A stretch of 64,000 nucleotides of DNA from Alphaproteobacteria bacterium (GTDB lineage: Bacteria; Pseudomonadota; Alphaproteobacteria; Rhodobacterales; Rhodobacteraceae). Under the pieces are notes generated by a model that was not told the DNA's origin, did no database searches, and saw only the letters and a program-made list of their open reading frames with translations. Positions 52,858-61,507 of the stretch are shown piece after piece (the stretch's first letter is position 1; every line of letters begins with the position of its first letter). Made by a program: the position numbers and the translations under genes. The stretch spans positions 1-64,000 of the forward strand of contig JAUHWT010000014.1 of assembly GCA_030427145.1 (NCBI GenBank), given 5' to 3'.

Positions 52858-53760
52858 ATGCGTAGCGAAACCCAGGGCGTGCTGACCATGGCCGCGGCCG
52901 CGACTCTCTGGGGCCTGAACGGCTGGTTTTACAAGTTCCTCTCCCACGTGCCGCCGCTGGAGGTGCTCTGTCACCGCATCCTGTGGAGCGTCGTGTTCTT
53001 CGGACTGATCATCGTGCTCCAGGGCCGCATGGCCGAGGTCCGCGCCGCATTTGGCCGCAACAACCGGGTTGGCCTCCTGCTGCTCAGTTCGCTGCTGATT
53101 GCGGTCAACTGGTTCGGCTTCGTCTATGCGGTGCATGTCGGACGCGCGCTCGAGGCGAGTTTCGGCTACTACATTTTCCCCCTGATGACGGTGGCGATGG
53201 GCTACGTCGTCTTCGGCGAGCGCTTCTCCCGCTGGCAGATGCTCGCGGTCCTGCTCGCCGTTCTGGCCGTGCTCGTCATGATCCCGGGCCTCGGCGGACT
53301 GCCAGTGATCTCCCTGGTCCTTGCCACCTCGTTCACCTGCTACGGCCTCGTCAAAAAGCGCGTGACAACGCGGCCGATCCCGGGCGTGTTCATCGAGGCG
53401 CTGTTCCTTCTCCTGCCGTCGCTGCTTTGGCTCATGGCGGTGCATTTCCACCTCTCCTTGGCGGAGGGGCCCGAGCCCGGCGCCTGGTTTGGCCGGGACC
53501 TTGCCACCACGCTTCTGCTCATCAGCTCCGGTCCCATGACCGCCCTGCCACTGGTTCTGATGTCCAACGCGGCCCAGCGGATCAGCTTCGCGACCCTGGG
53601 CCTTGTGCAGTACCTCAACCCGACCATGCAGGCGCTCGTCGCCATCCTCGTCTTTGGCGAGCCGTGGACGCCGTGGCACACGCTGGCCTTCTGCCTGATC
53701 TGGTCAGGCCTCATTATCTATTCGGTCGAAAGTTTCCGCAGGCAATCCCGCCCCGCCTGA
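52858..53760 (+). CDS. rarD: RarD-type EamA family transporter
   Basis: 300 residues with ten hydrophobic segments. The N-terminus (GVLTMAAAATLWGLNGWFYKFLSHVPPLEVLCHRILWSVVFF) and SFGYYIFPLMTVAMGYVVFGERFSRWQ are typical of the RarD chloramphenicol-sensitive subgroup of drug/metabolite transporters. Substrate unknown. ATG 52858 is chosen because it directly precedes the first helix and lies beyond the sodB terminator; the in-frame start at 52780 would lie in the terminator. Confidence 0.9.
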   Translation: MRSETQGVLTMAAAATLWGLNGWFYKFLSHVPPLEVLCHRILWSVVFFGLIIVLQGRMAEVRAAFGRNNRVGLLLLSSLLIAVNWFGFVYAVHVGRALEASFGYYIFPLMTVAMGYVVFGERFSRWQMLAVLLAVLAVLVMIPGLGGLPVISLVLATSFTCYGLVKKRVTTRPIPGVFIEALFLLLPSLLWLMAVHFHLSLAEGPEPGAWFGRDLATTLLLISSGPMTALPLVLMSNAAQRISFATLGLVQYLNPTMQALVAILVFGEPWTPWHTLAFCLIWSGLIIYSVESFRRQSRPA

Positions 53761-53773
53761 ACCGGGTCTCCGG

Positions 53774-54346
53774 TCAGGCTCCGGTGGCCGCGCCCTTCGC
53801 TTCAAGGTCGGCCATGAGCGCCGGGACGTTATCCACCACGGTCAGGAAATCGCGGAAGCTTTCCCCGGCAAACCCCTCACCGATGACATGGTCGATCAGC
53901 GCCACCAGCGGGTCCCAGTAGCCGTCCACGTTCAGGAGATACACCGGCTTCTCGTGCAGGCCGAGCTGTCGCCAGGTCAGAACCTCGAACAGCTCGTCCA
54001 GCGATCCTGGACCACCTGGCAGCGTGACAATCGCATCGGCGTTCATGAACATGACCTTCTTGCGCTCGTGCATGTTCTCCGTGACCACGAAAGTTGACAG
54101 ATCCCGTTTGCCCACCTCCCGGTCCAGAAGATGTACAGGGATCACGCCAAAAGTTGTGCCGCCATGTTCCTGTGCCGACCGCGCCACGGCCCCCATCAGC
54201 CCCACATCACCCGCGCCATAGACGAGCCGCAGATCGGCTCCGGCGAGCGCCTGACCGAGATCGGTCGCCGCCTGCTGATGGGCGGGATTGTTGCCCTGGC
54301 GGGAACCACAGAAGACACAGACGGACCGGATGGTTTGGGGGTGCAT
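53774..54346 (-). CDS. LOG family protein (TIGR00730, lonely-guy type)
   Basis: 190 residues. SVCVFCGSRQGNNPAHQQAATDLGQALAGADLRLVYGAGDVGLMGAVARSAQEHGG and the phosphate loop LPGGPGSLDELFEVLTWRQLGLHEKPV carry the family signature; the second motif has PGGPGS in place of the usual PGGxGT. LOG enzymes hydrolyse cytokinin nucleotides or other N-ribosyl 5'-phosphates. The substrate here is unknown. It converges with rarD. Confidence 0.92.
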   Translation of the reverse strand: MHPQTIRSVCVFCGSRQGNNPAHQQAATDLGQALAGADLRLVYGAGDVGLMGAVARSAQEHGGTTFGVIPVHLLDREVGKRDLSTFVVTENMHERKKVMFMNADAIVTLPGGPGSLDELFEVLTWRQLGLHEKPVYLLNVDGYWDPLVALIDHVIGEGFAGESFRDFLTVVDNVPALMADLEAKGAATGA

Positions 54347-54464
54347 GGACAGTTTCCTTGCTTCGCAGTAGTTTGCAGTGCAACAGATTTATGACGGCGA
54401 TCGCCTGGATCGGTCAGGCTTCCTGGCCGGTATTGGCACCGGAGCACGGAAAAGGGAAGAGCGG

Positions 54465-55757
54465 ATGGGCGAACACCCCCGGATCGGAGCGGGACGCGGA
54501 ACACTCGCCGCCATCTTTTGTGTGGTGGTCGTTGCCATTCTTTTATTCCTCAACCGGATCGACGGAACCGGCGAAACCACGGCGGTCGCTACCCTTGGGG
54601 CGGATGAGACTGCGGAACCCGTAGAACTCGCCGAAGAAACCGCTGCGGACGTTCCGTCCGGGCCGGTGGCGGAACCCGCACCGGAGGAGGAGGCGTCCGG
54701 TCAGGTTGCGACCCTCGAACCGCTGGACGAGCCTGCAACGGCCGAAGAGGCTGCAAGCACCGTTACGGATTCCGGTGAGGCTGACGAACCACAGGATGAG
54801 ATCACCTCAGGGCCGGACGGGGAAACTGTCGCAGATGAGCCAGCCTCCGCCCCCGCTCCCGGCTTTGATGTTGTGCGCGTGGATCCAACAGGTTCGGCTG
54901 TTGTTGCGGGAACCGCCGCTCCCAACGCCATGGTCACTATTGGGGACGGAACCAACGCTCTGGCCGAGGTCGAGGCCGACGGCGCAGGCAATTTCGTCGC
55001 GGTATTCGAGGCCGGCCCCTCCACCGCGCCCCGGGCGCTGACGCTAAACGCAGTCACGCCGGACGGCTCCACATCCGTCTCCGACGACGTGGTCGTGCTT
55101 CTGCCCGAGGGATCGGAAGATGTGGCCGTCGCCGCGGTGGATCCGGAAGAGCTGTCTCCAACAGAAGACACCGCCTCTGACGCCGGCGGAGAAATCGCTG
55201 CCACCGCAATCATCCGGGACGGCGGCGTGGAGGTCATCAGTAACGAACCGCTGGAGAACGTCTCTCAGGCGCAGGTAAAGCTTTCCAGCATTTCCTATTC
55301 CGAAGCCGGGGAGGTCACCCTCGCGGGTCTTGGCCTCGCGGGATCGGCGCTGCGCGTCTATGTGGACGCCACATTGGCCGGGGAAGGGCGTGTGGGTGAG
55401 GATGGACGCTGGGTTATGGTTCTGTCCGATGTGGCCGAGGGGCTCTACGTGCTTCGTGTCGACCAGCTTGACGAAAACGGCAGCGTTATCAGCCGCATCG
55501 AGACCCCGTTCAAACGCGAGTTCCCCGAAATTGCGGTCGGTCCTGGCGGTTCCTCCGGCCTGGTGGGTACCGGTGGCGCGCCGGTCTCCGTTACGGTCCA
55601 GCCCGGCGGCAACCTGTGGACGCTGGCGCGCATTCATTACGGCTCTGGCGTGCTTTATACCCAGATATTTACCGCCAACAGCGATCTGATCCGGGATCCC
55701 GACTTGATTTTTCCTGGTCAGGTTTTAGCTATTCCGGGTCTGGAAGAGGCCCAATAA
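54465..55757 (+). CDS. Membrane-anchored acidic protein with C-terminal LysM domain
   Basis: 430 residues. A short cytoplasmic N-terminus and one helix (about 13-27, TLAAIFCVVVVAILLFL) are followed by an acidic Ala/Glu/Pro-rich segment (about 40-130), then a predicted beta-rich region with Ig/invasin-like repeats (e.g. DPTGSAVVAGTAAPNAMVTI). The LysM domain comes at the end (SVTVQPGGNLWTLARIHYG to DPDLIFPGQVLAIPG). Such proteins bind peptidoglycan in the periplasm. ATG 54465 is preferred because the helix follows at once; an in-frame ATG at 54378 would overlap the LOG promoter. Confidence 0.82.
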   Translation: MGEHPRIGAGRGTLAAIFCVVVVAILLFLNRIDGTGETTAVATLGADETAEPVELAEETAADVPSGPVAEPAPEEEASGQVATLEPLDEPATAEEAASTVTDSGEADEPQDEITSGPDGETVADEPASAPAPGFDVVRVDPTGSAVVAGTAAPNAMVTIGDGTNALAEVEADGAGNFVAVFEAGPSTAPRALTLNAVTPDGSTSVSDDVVVLLPEGSEDVAVAAVDPEELSPTEDTASDAGGEIAATAIIRDGGVEVISNEPLENVSQAQVKLSSISYSEAGEVTLAGLGLAGSALRVYVDATLAGEGRVGEDGRWVMVLSDVAEGLYVLRVDQLDENGSVISRIETPFKREFPEIAVGPGGSSGLVGTGGAPVSVTVQPGGNLWTLARIHYGSGVLYTQIFTANSDLIRDPDLIFPGQVLAIPGLEEAQ

Positions 55758-55761
55758 TCAC

Positions 55762-57600
55762 ATGTCATCAAATTCAGCCGAAAAGGCTTACCCGCCAAGG
55801 GACAGCGGGTGGAAAATTATTCGCAGGGTTTTGCCGTATCTGTGGCCCGAGAACAATCCGGGGTTTCGCCGCCGGGTTGTGATCGCGATGGTCATGCTGG
55901 TGCTGGCGAATGTTGCCACCGTTGTCTCACCGTTCTTCTTCAAGGCGGCGGTGGACGGGCTTGCGCCGGAGGATGGCGCGGATCAGGCGGCCTATCTTCT
56001 GATCGCGGGGCCGGTGGCGCTTACGCTGTTTTACGGGCTGACGAGGCTCGCCGGTGTGGGCTTCGCGCAAATGCGCGATGGCGTGTTTACCCGCGTGGGT
56101 CAGAGGGCGCTTCGCCGGCTGGCACTGGAAACTTTTCAGCATATTCATGCGCTTAGCCTGAGATACCACATCACCCGCAAGACGGGCGGCCTCAGCCGGA
56201 TCATTGAGCGCGGGGTCAAGGGCGTTGATTTTCTGCTCCGCTTCCTCCTGTTCTCCATCATCCCGCTGATCATTCAGCTTGGTTTTGTCGGCGTGATCTT
56301 CTTCGCCGCGTTTGACGTGCGGTATCTCGCGGTCGTTGTGGTCACGATCGGGCTTTACGTCTGGTTCACCTTCGCCGTTACCGAATGGCGCGTGAAGATC
56401 CGCAAGGAGATGAACGACCGCGACAATGACGCGAACCAGAAAGCCATCGACAGCCTGCTGAACTTCGAAACAGTCAAGTATTTCAATGCGGAACACCGCG
56501 AGGCGGAGCGCTATGACGTCTCGATGGACGGCTATGAATCCGCGGCCGTACGGACGGGGATTTCGCTGGCCTGGCTCAATTTTGGTCAGTCGCTGATCAT
56601 TACGACGGGCCTCGTGCTGGTGATGGTCATGGCGGCGATGGGTGTGACGTCCGGGACCCTGACGGTCGGGGATTTCGTGATGGTCAACGCCTACATGATC
56701 CAGATTACCATGCCGCTGAACTTCCTCGGTACGGTTTACCGCGAGATCCGCCAGGCCCTGGTCGATATGGGCGAGATGTTTGGGCTTCTCGAGCAACCGG
56801 CTGAAATCACGGACAAATCCGACGCGAAGTCGCTCGAGGTTAATGGCGGGCGGCTGGAATTTGACGATGTTTCGTTCCATTACGACACTGAACGCGGCAT
56901 CCTGCACGGCCTTAGTTTGACGGTAGAACCGGGCGAAACCGTCGCGGTCGTGGGGCCGTCGGGGTCGGGCAAATCGACCATTGGACGGCTTCTGTTCCGG
57001 TTCTATGACGTGACAGACGGTGCAATCCGGATTGACGGGCAGGATCTGCGGGATGTGACACAGTTTTCGCTCCGCTCGCAGATCGGAATGGTGCCGCAGG
57101 ACACGGTTCTGTTCAACGACACGATCTACTACAACATTGCCTATGGCCGCCCCGAAGCCAGCCGCGAAGAGGTCGAGGCCGCGGCCCGGGCTGCGCAAAT
57201 CCATAACTTTATCAGTGCCTTACCCGAAGGCTACGATACCGTCGTGGGTGAGCGTGGCCTCAAACTTTCCGGCGGCGAAAAGCAGCGTGTGGGCATTGCG
57301 CGGACGCTTTTGAAGGATCCTCCGATCCTGCTTTTGGATGAGGCGACTTCGGCTTTGGATACGGAGACGGAGAAGGAAATTCAGGACAGTCTGAAGGCCA
57401 TGGGGGAGGGACGCAGTGTGATTACCATTGCGCACCGGCTCTCCACGGTCGTGGACTCGGACCGGATTATCGTTTTGGAAAAAGGGGTTGTGACCGAGCA
57501 GGGCACCCATGAGGAGCTTCTGGAACTCGGTGGCCGCTACGCCCGGATGTGGGCCCGCCAGGCCGCGGAACGGGAAGAAGAGCAGTCCAACGTGGCCTGA
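55762..57600 (+). CDS. Atm1-type ABC exporter
   Basis: 612 residues, a half transporter with six transmembrane helices (about 35-330) fused to one ATPase domain. VAVVGPSGSGKSTIGRLLFRFYD (Walker A), LSGGEKQRVGIARTLLKDPPILLLDEATSALD (signature and Walker B) and IAHRLS (H-loop) are intact. The membrane domain carries the Atm1-specific glutathione-pocket stretch around NDRDNDANQKAIDSLLNFETVKYFNAE. Homologues export glutathione-linked sulfur or heavy-metal conjugates. It lies 4 bp after the LysM gene. Confidence 0.94.
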   Translation: MSSNSAEKAYPPRDSGWKIIRRVLPYLWPENNPGFRRRVVIAMVMLVLANVATVVSPFFFKAAVDGLAPEDGADQAAYLLIAGPVALTLFYGLTRLAGVGFAQMRDGVFTRVGQRALRRLALETFQHIHALSLRYHITRKTGGLSRIIERGVKGVDFLLRFLLFSIIPLIIQLGFVGVIFFAAFDVRYLAVVVVTIGLYVWFTFAVTEWRVKIRKEMNDRDNDANQKAIDSLLNFETVKYFNAEHREAERYDVSMDGYESAAVRTGISLAWLNFGQSLIITTGLVLVMVMAAMGVTSGTLTVGDFVMVNAYMIQITMPLNFLGTVYREIRQALVDMGEMFGLLEQPAEITDKSDAKSLEVNGGRLEFDDVSFHYDTERGILHGLSLTVEPGETVAVVGPSGSGKSTIGRLLFRFYDVTDGAIRIDGQDLRDVTQFSLRSQIGMVPQDTVLFNDTIYYNIAYGRPEASREEVEAAARAAQIHNFISALPEGYDTVVGERGLKLSGGEKQRVGIARTLLKDPPILLLDEATSALDTETEKEIQDSLKAMGEGRSVITIAHRLSTVVDSDRIIVLEKGVVTEQGTHEELLELGGRYARMWARQAAEREEEQSNVA

Positions 57601-57614
57601 ATCCGGCCGGAAAG

Positions 57615-57688
57615 TGGCACGGTTTGGTCCCGAAGTGGCACAGATGTGCAGGGATTTGGCACAGATTGTGAGTCAAATGGCACAGATT
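57615..57688 (+). repeat. Four TGGCAC motifs at exact 21-bp spacing
   Basis: TGGCAC begins at 57615, 57636, 57657 and 57678; the last three copies extend to TGGCACAGAT and the last two to TGGCACAGATT. The 10-11 bases between copies are not conserved. The array starts 14 bp after the stop of the ABC exporter gene, in a convergent intergenic region. A period of 21 bp is two helical turns, so all motifs face the same side of the DNA. On the minus strand the same repeat reads as Cys/His-rich heptads, but no gene is apparent. Confidence 0.8.
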
Positions 57689-57860
57689 GCACGGGGTTTT
57701 GCCGAAAATGGCCGAAATTGCTGGTGGTTTGGTCGCCGAGCGGGGCAATCGGCCGTATTAAGGTCTCGAGCGCACTGACGCGCTGATTGGCTGTGTCCGG
57801 CCCGTGATGAGCGCGGGGCAGTTCGAAATTTCCCCGAAATTTTTGAGGTTCAATTTGCCC

Positions 57861-58030
57861 CGGCACGGAATCCAGGGGCGGAGCCCCGCCGTGCCTGCGC
57901 CGGACCGGCCGGGAGGGCCGGCGCACTTTGGGTGATGTTGCGCGGGTGCGGGGGTAACAGGTACGGGACGCCATGAAAATGCGTCGCGCAGGCGTTGGGG
58001 GCGCAGGCCCCCGGTCCGGCGCAGGTACGG
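57861..58030 (+). repeat. Structured ~170-bp repeat, copy 1
   Basis: This copy matches 63830-64000 in the same orientation. The outer hairpin pairs GGCACGG (57862-57868) with CCGTGCC (57889-57895) and has an inner GGGGC/GCCCC stem. The 142-bp core 57889-58030 is bounded by 20-bp inverted repeats: left 57889-57908 and right 58011-58030, 19 of 20 positions complementary. A further hairpin pairs TGCGCCGG with CCGGCGCA. The size, terminal inverted repeats and lack of coding capacity suggest a MITE-like or REP-type element. Confidence 0.75.
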
Positions 58031-58042
58031 CTGTCGTCCAGC

Positions 58043-61000
58043 TTATTCGGCGGCTCTTTGGTGGTCGCCGGGGGTGGCGTGGGCGGGGGGGTAGTTGGTC
58101 CAGTCGACGTCGCGGGCCTCGGATTTGCGGGCGAGTTTGCGCAGCGCGCGGTCGCGTTTGACGCGGTCGGAGGTCAGGCCGAGGCGGATGCCGATTTCGA
58201 TGAGCAGGGCCTTTACGCCGGAGGACAGCCACACGCGGATGGCGAGCAGCGCGGGCGTGACGATCAGGGTCAGGAAGGTGGCGAGGCCAAGGCCGAACAC
58301 GACCGCGGTGGCGAGCTGTTTCCACCACATGGCCGCGGGTGAATCGATGGAATAGCCGCCCTGGGCAAAGTCGATGGAAATGCCGAGCATCATGGGCGAC
58401 AGGCCCGCCATTGTGGTGATGGTGGTCAGCAGCACGGGGCGCAGGCGGGCCTCGGCGGTGCGGGCGATGGCCTCGAGCGGCGGCATGTAGCGCTCGTATT
58501 CCTGGTAGGTGTCGATGAGGATGATGTTGTTGTTCACCACGATCCCGGCCAGAGCCACGATGCCGGTGCCGGTCATGATGATCGAGAAGGTCTGGTCCAT
58601 GACCAGCATTCCGATCAGAACCCCGGTCACGGAGAGCACCACGGCGGTCAGCACGAGGACGGCATTGTAGAACGAGTTGAACTGGGTCAGCAGGATGATG
58701 AACATCAGGCCCAGGGCGGCGGAGAAGGCCACCATGAGGAAGGACTGGGCCTCGGCCTCGTCCTCCTGGTCGCCGGTCCATTCCCAGGAAACGCTGGGGG
58801 GCAGCTCGGCCTCGTTTTCCAGCCATTCGGTTACAAGGGCGATCTGGGCGTTGGCATTGCCGTCGGGAGGAATGTCGGCCTTCACGTCGAAATAGCGCAG
58901 GCCCTGGTAGCGGTCGATCTGCGCCAGTGAGGCCACGGGTTCGCGGTCGATGAAGGCGGCGAGCGGGATGAGGCCCTGTGCCGTGCGGACGCGCAGGCTG
59001 TCGAGGGTTGAGAGGACGCGGTATTCCTCGGGCAGGCGGACGCGGATGTCGATCTCGTCGTCGGAGCTGTCGACGCGCATGGTGTCGAGGGTGAGGCCGC
59101 GGGTGACAAGCTGGACCATGGCGCCCACGGTGGCGACGTCGGCGCCGAAGCGTCCGGCCTGGGCCACGTCCACATCGATCTGCCAGTCGATGCCGGGAAG
59201 GGGCAGGGTGTCCTCGGTGTCGACGAGGCCGTCCATGGAGGCGAAATGCTCGTGGACCATTTCGGCGGTGGATTTGAGCGCGTCCCAGTCGGGGCCGGAG
59301 AGGCGTAGCTGGAGCGGTTTGCCCTGGCCGGGGCCCTGGGCGGCCTCGGAGATTTCCGCGCGGATCCCGGGGATCTGGCTGAGTTTATCGTTGATTTCAG
59401 CCAGGATCTCGTGGCCGGAGCCGCGGTTTTCCCAGGGCTCCAGCTCGATCTGGACCTGGCCGATGGCGTCGCGCGGGCCGGAGGAGCCGATGGAATCCGC
59501 CAGTCCCCCGGAGCCCGCGAAGGCGAAGATCGAGGCAACACCGGGGGTGTCCGCGACCACCTCCTCGACCTGGGCCACGAGTTCGTCCTTCTCGTCCAGC
59601 GACAGGTTGCCGCGGGCGCGGACATAGGCGATGGCGCGCTCGGGTTCGGTGCTGACGAAGAACTCGACGCCGCGGCTGTGGGTGCCGAAATAGGAGAAGA
59701 CGGAGATCACGAAGAAGATCACGGCGGCGATGGCCACGAAGGGCATGACCGGGTTGCCGGTGAGGAAGCGGATGACGCGGCCGAAGGCGTTGGGGCGGTA
59801 GCCGGCCTTGCCCACGGGCGGGATTTTGACATGGCGCAGCGAACTGCCGATCAGGGAGAGGCCGAGGCAGCCCAGGGTGATCAGCAGGAAGCCCGGCACC
59901 AGCGTGTGGTGCACCAGAAGCCCGAGCCCCGCGAGCAGGGCCAGCGCGCCGGGGATGAGCATGAGTGCACGGATCCATGTGGGGATGTTGTCGTGGAGCC
60001 ATTCCGCGCCGTGTTCCATGGAGCGCGACAGCCGCCCGGCGATACCGCCCAGCACCGGCAGGTAGATCAGGGCCACCACGAGGGAGGCGGAGAGCACGAA
60101 GATCAGGGTGACGGGCAGGTTGCCCATGAACTGTCCCGCGACGCCGGGCCAGAACAGCATCGGGAGAAAGGCGCAGAGGGTCGTGGCCGTTGAGGAGATG
60201 ATGGGCCAGAACATGCGCTTGGAGGATTCCGCGTAGGCGCGCATGGGGCCCTGGCCCGCGTCGATGCGCTGTTCGGCGTATTCGGCGATCACGATGGCCC
60301 CGTCCACGAGCATGCCGACCGCGAGGATGAGCCCGAACATGACGATATTCGAGACGGAGATGTCGAACACGGCCAGCAGGGCGAAGCAGAGCATGAAGGA
60401 GGTGGGAATGGCGAAGCCCACAAGCAGGGCGGAGCGGGTGCCCAGCGAGGCCAGCACCACGACCATGACGAGACAGACGGCGGCCAGGACGGAGCCCTGG
60501 AGCTGCTCGACCATGCTTTCCACGTCCTTGCTGGTGTCCATGGAGAAGTTGACACGGACGGACTGTTGCAACTCGGTGGGCCAGGTTTGGCGGGCTTCCT
60601 CGACGGTGTCGCGTACGGTCTGGACGGTCTCGATGACGTTCTCGCCCTTGCGTTTGACGACCTGCATGGCCACCGTCGGGTTGCCGTTGAAGCGGGCGGT
60701 GCCCTCGCGGTCCTCGAAGGTGAGGCGGATCTCGGCCAGGTCGCCCAAGGTGATGATGCTGTCGCCGTTGACCTTCACGGGCAGGTCGTAGACGTCCTGG
60801 GGGCCGTCGAAGGCGGCGGGGATCTTGACGGCGAAGGAGCCCTGGGGGGCCTCGACCTCGCCCGCCGCGATCAGCTGGTTGTTGCGGGTGACGACGGTGA
60901 TCAGCTCATCGGCGGTGACGTTGTAGGCCTCGAGCTTGAGCGGGTCGATCAGCACCTCGAGCATCTCATCCCGGTGACCGGCCAGGCCCGCCTCCAGCAC

Positions 61001-61507
61001 GCCGGAGAGGCTTTCGACCTCGTCCTGAAGTTCCTTGGCCACGCGCAGCAGGGTGCGTTCGGGCACGTCGCCGGAGAGGGAGATGACGAGGACGGGGAAC
61101 TCGGAGAAATTCAGCTCGGTGATGGTGTACTGGTCCGCGCCGTCCGGGAACTGGGCCTGGGCGCGGCCCATGCGGTCGCGTGTGTCGGCCAGAATGGCGG
61201 TTTTGTCCCAGCCGAAGTCGAATTCCAGCGCCACACCGGCATAGCCCTCGGCGGCGGTGGCGGAGATTTTCTTCAGACCCTCAAGACCGCGGAGTTCGGT
61301 TTCCATGGGCCTGACGAGGAGTTTTTCGCTGTCCTCGGCGGAGATGCCCTGGAAGGGGACGGAGATGAAGAGGGCGGGGATTTCGATGTCCGGCTCGCCC
61401 TCTTTCGGCAGGGCGACATAGGCGGTGATGCCTGCCGCGAGCGACAGCAGGACCAGCGCGACGATGGTGCGTGCGCGCGCGGTGGCCCAGTCGACGAGGC
61501 CGGTCAT
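58043..61507 (-). CDS. RND efflux permease (HAE1/AcrB family)
   Basis: 1154 residues, twelve membrane helices with two large periplasmic loops. Conserved HAE blocks are LRGLEGLKKISATAAEG, the TM4 proton-relay Asp in GLILAVGMLVDGAIVIAEYAEQR, and GIVALAGIVVNNNIILIDTYQEYER with LRPVLLTTITTMAGLSPMMLG. It is about 100 residues longer than AcrB, through an extra hydrophobic region near 505-555 and a charged C-terminus. It exports drugs, metals or lipids with the adaptor encoded directly upstream; the two genes overlap by one base. No outer-membrane channel gene is here. Confidence 0.94.
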   Translation of the reverse strand: MTGLVDWATARARTIVALVLLSLAAGITAYVALPKEGEPDIEIPALFISVPFQGISAEDSEKLLVRPMETELRGLEGLKKISATAAEGYAGVALEFDFGWDKTAILADTRDRMGRAQAQFPDGADQYTITELNFSEFPVLVISLSGDVPERTLLRVAKELQDEVESLSGVLEAGLAGHRDEMLEVLIDPLKLEAYNVTADELITVVTRNNQLIAAGEVEAPQGSFAVKIPAAFDGPQDVYDLPVKVNGDSIITLGDLAEIRLTFEDREGTARFNGNPTVAMQVVKRKGENVIETVQTVRDTVEEARQTWPTELQQSVRVNFSMDTSKDVESMVEQLQGSVLAAVCLVMVVVLASLGTRSALLVGFAIPTSFMLCFALLAVFDISVSNIVMFGLILAVGMLVDGAIVIAEYAEQRIDAGQGPMRAYAESSKRMFWPIISSTATTLCAFLPMLFWPGVAGQFMGNLPVTLIFVLSASLVVALIYLPVLGGIAGRLSRSMEHGAEWLHDNIPTWIRALMLIPGALALLAGLGLLVHHTLVPGFLLITLGCLGLSLIGSSLRHVKIPPVGKAGYRPNAFGRVIRFLTGNPVMPFVAIAAVIFFVISVFSYFGTHSRGVEFFVSTEPERAIAYVRARGNLSLDEKDELVAQVEEVVADTPGVASIFAFAGSGGLADSIGSSGPRDAIGQVQIELEPWENRGSGHEILAEINDKLSQIPGIRAEISEAAQGPGQGKPLQLRLSGPDWDALKSTAEMVHEHFASMDGLVDTEDTLPLPGIDWQIDVDVAQAGRFGADVATVGAMVQLVTRGLTLDTMRVDSSDDEIDIRVRLPEEYRVLSTLDSLRVRTAQGLIPLAAFIDREPVASLAQIDRYQGLRYFDVKADIPPDGNANAQIALVTEWLENEAELPPSVSWEWTGDQEDEAEAQSFLMVAFSAALGLMFIILLTQFNSFYNAVLVLTAVVLSVTGVLIGMLVMDQTFSIIMTGTGIVALAGIVVNNNIILIDTYQEYERYMPPLEAIARTAEARLRPVLLTTITTMAGLSPMMLGISIDFAQGGYSIDSPAAMWWKQLATAVVFGLGLATFLTLIVTPALLAIRVWLSSGVKALLIEIGIRLGLTSDRVKRDRALRKLARKSEARDVDWTNYPPAHATPGDHQRAAE

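Larger units (their letters stand above)
57601..58042. other. 442-bp convergent intergenic region with repeats
   Basis: The region lies between the 3' ends of the ABC exporter and the RND permease. It holds the 21-bp-spaced TGGCAC array (57615-57688), then a pair of GGCCGAAA-like motifs (57700-57720), and the left copy of the structured repeat (57861-58030). No gene is supported; open frames that cross the repeat are rich in Arg/Pro/Ala from GC-rich sequence. Confidence 0.7.

Noticed and set aside
57615..57688. CRISPR array
   Set aside because: Period of 21 bp with a 6-11 bp conserved motif is far below repeat-plus-spacer size; no cas genes in the window.
57615..57695. The TGGCAC motifs as sigma-54 promoters (TGGCAC-N5-TTGC)
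   Set aside because: In the best copy TTGC follows TGGCAC after only three bases, two fewer than the sigma-54 -24/-12 spacing requires; and no gene starts downstream on that strand.
57537..58826. 429-residue minus-strand frame across the repeat and the 3' part of the RND permease
   Set aside because: Arg/Pro/His-rich translation of GC-rich repeat and off-frame permease sequence; no start signal or domain.
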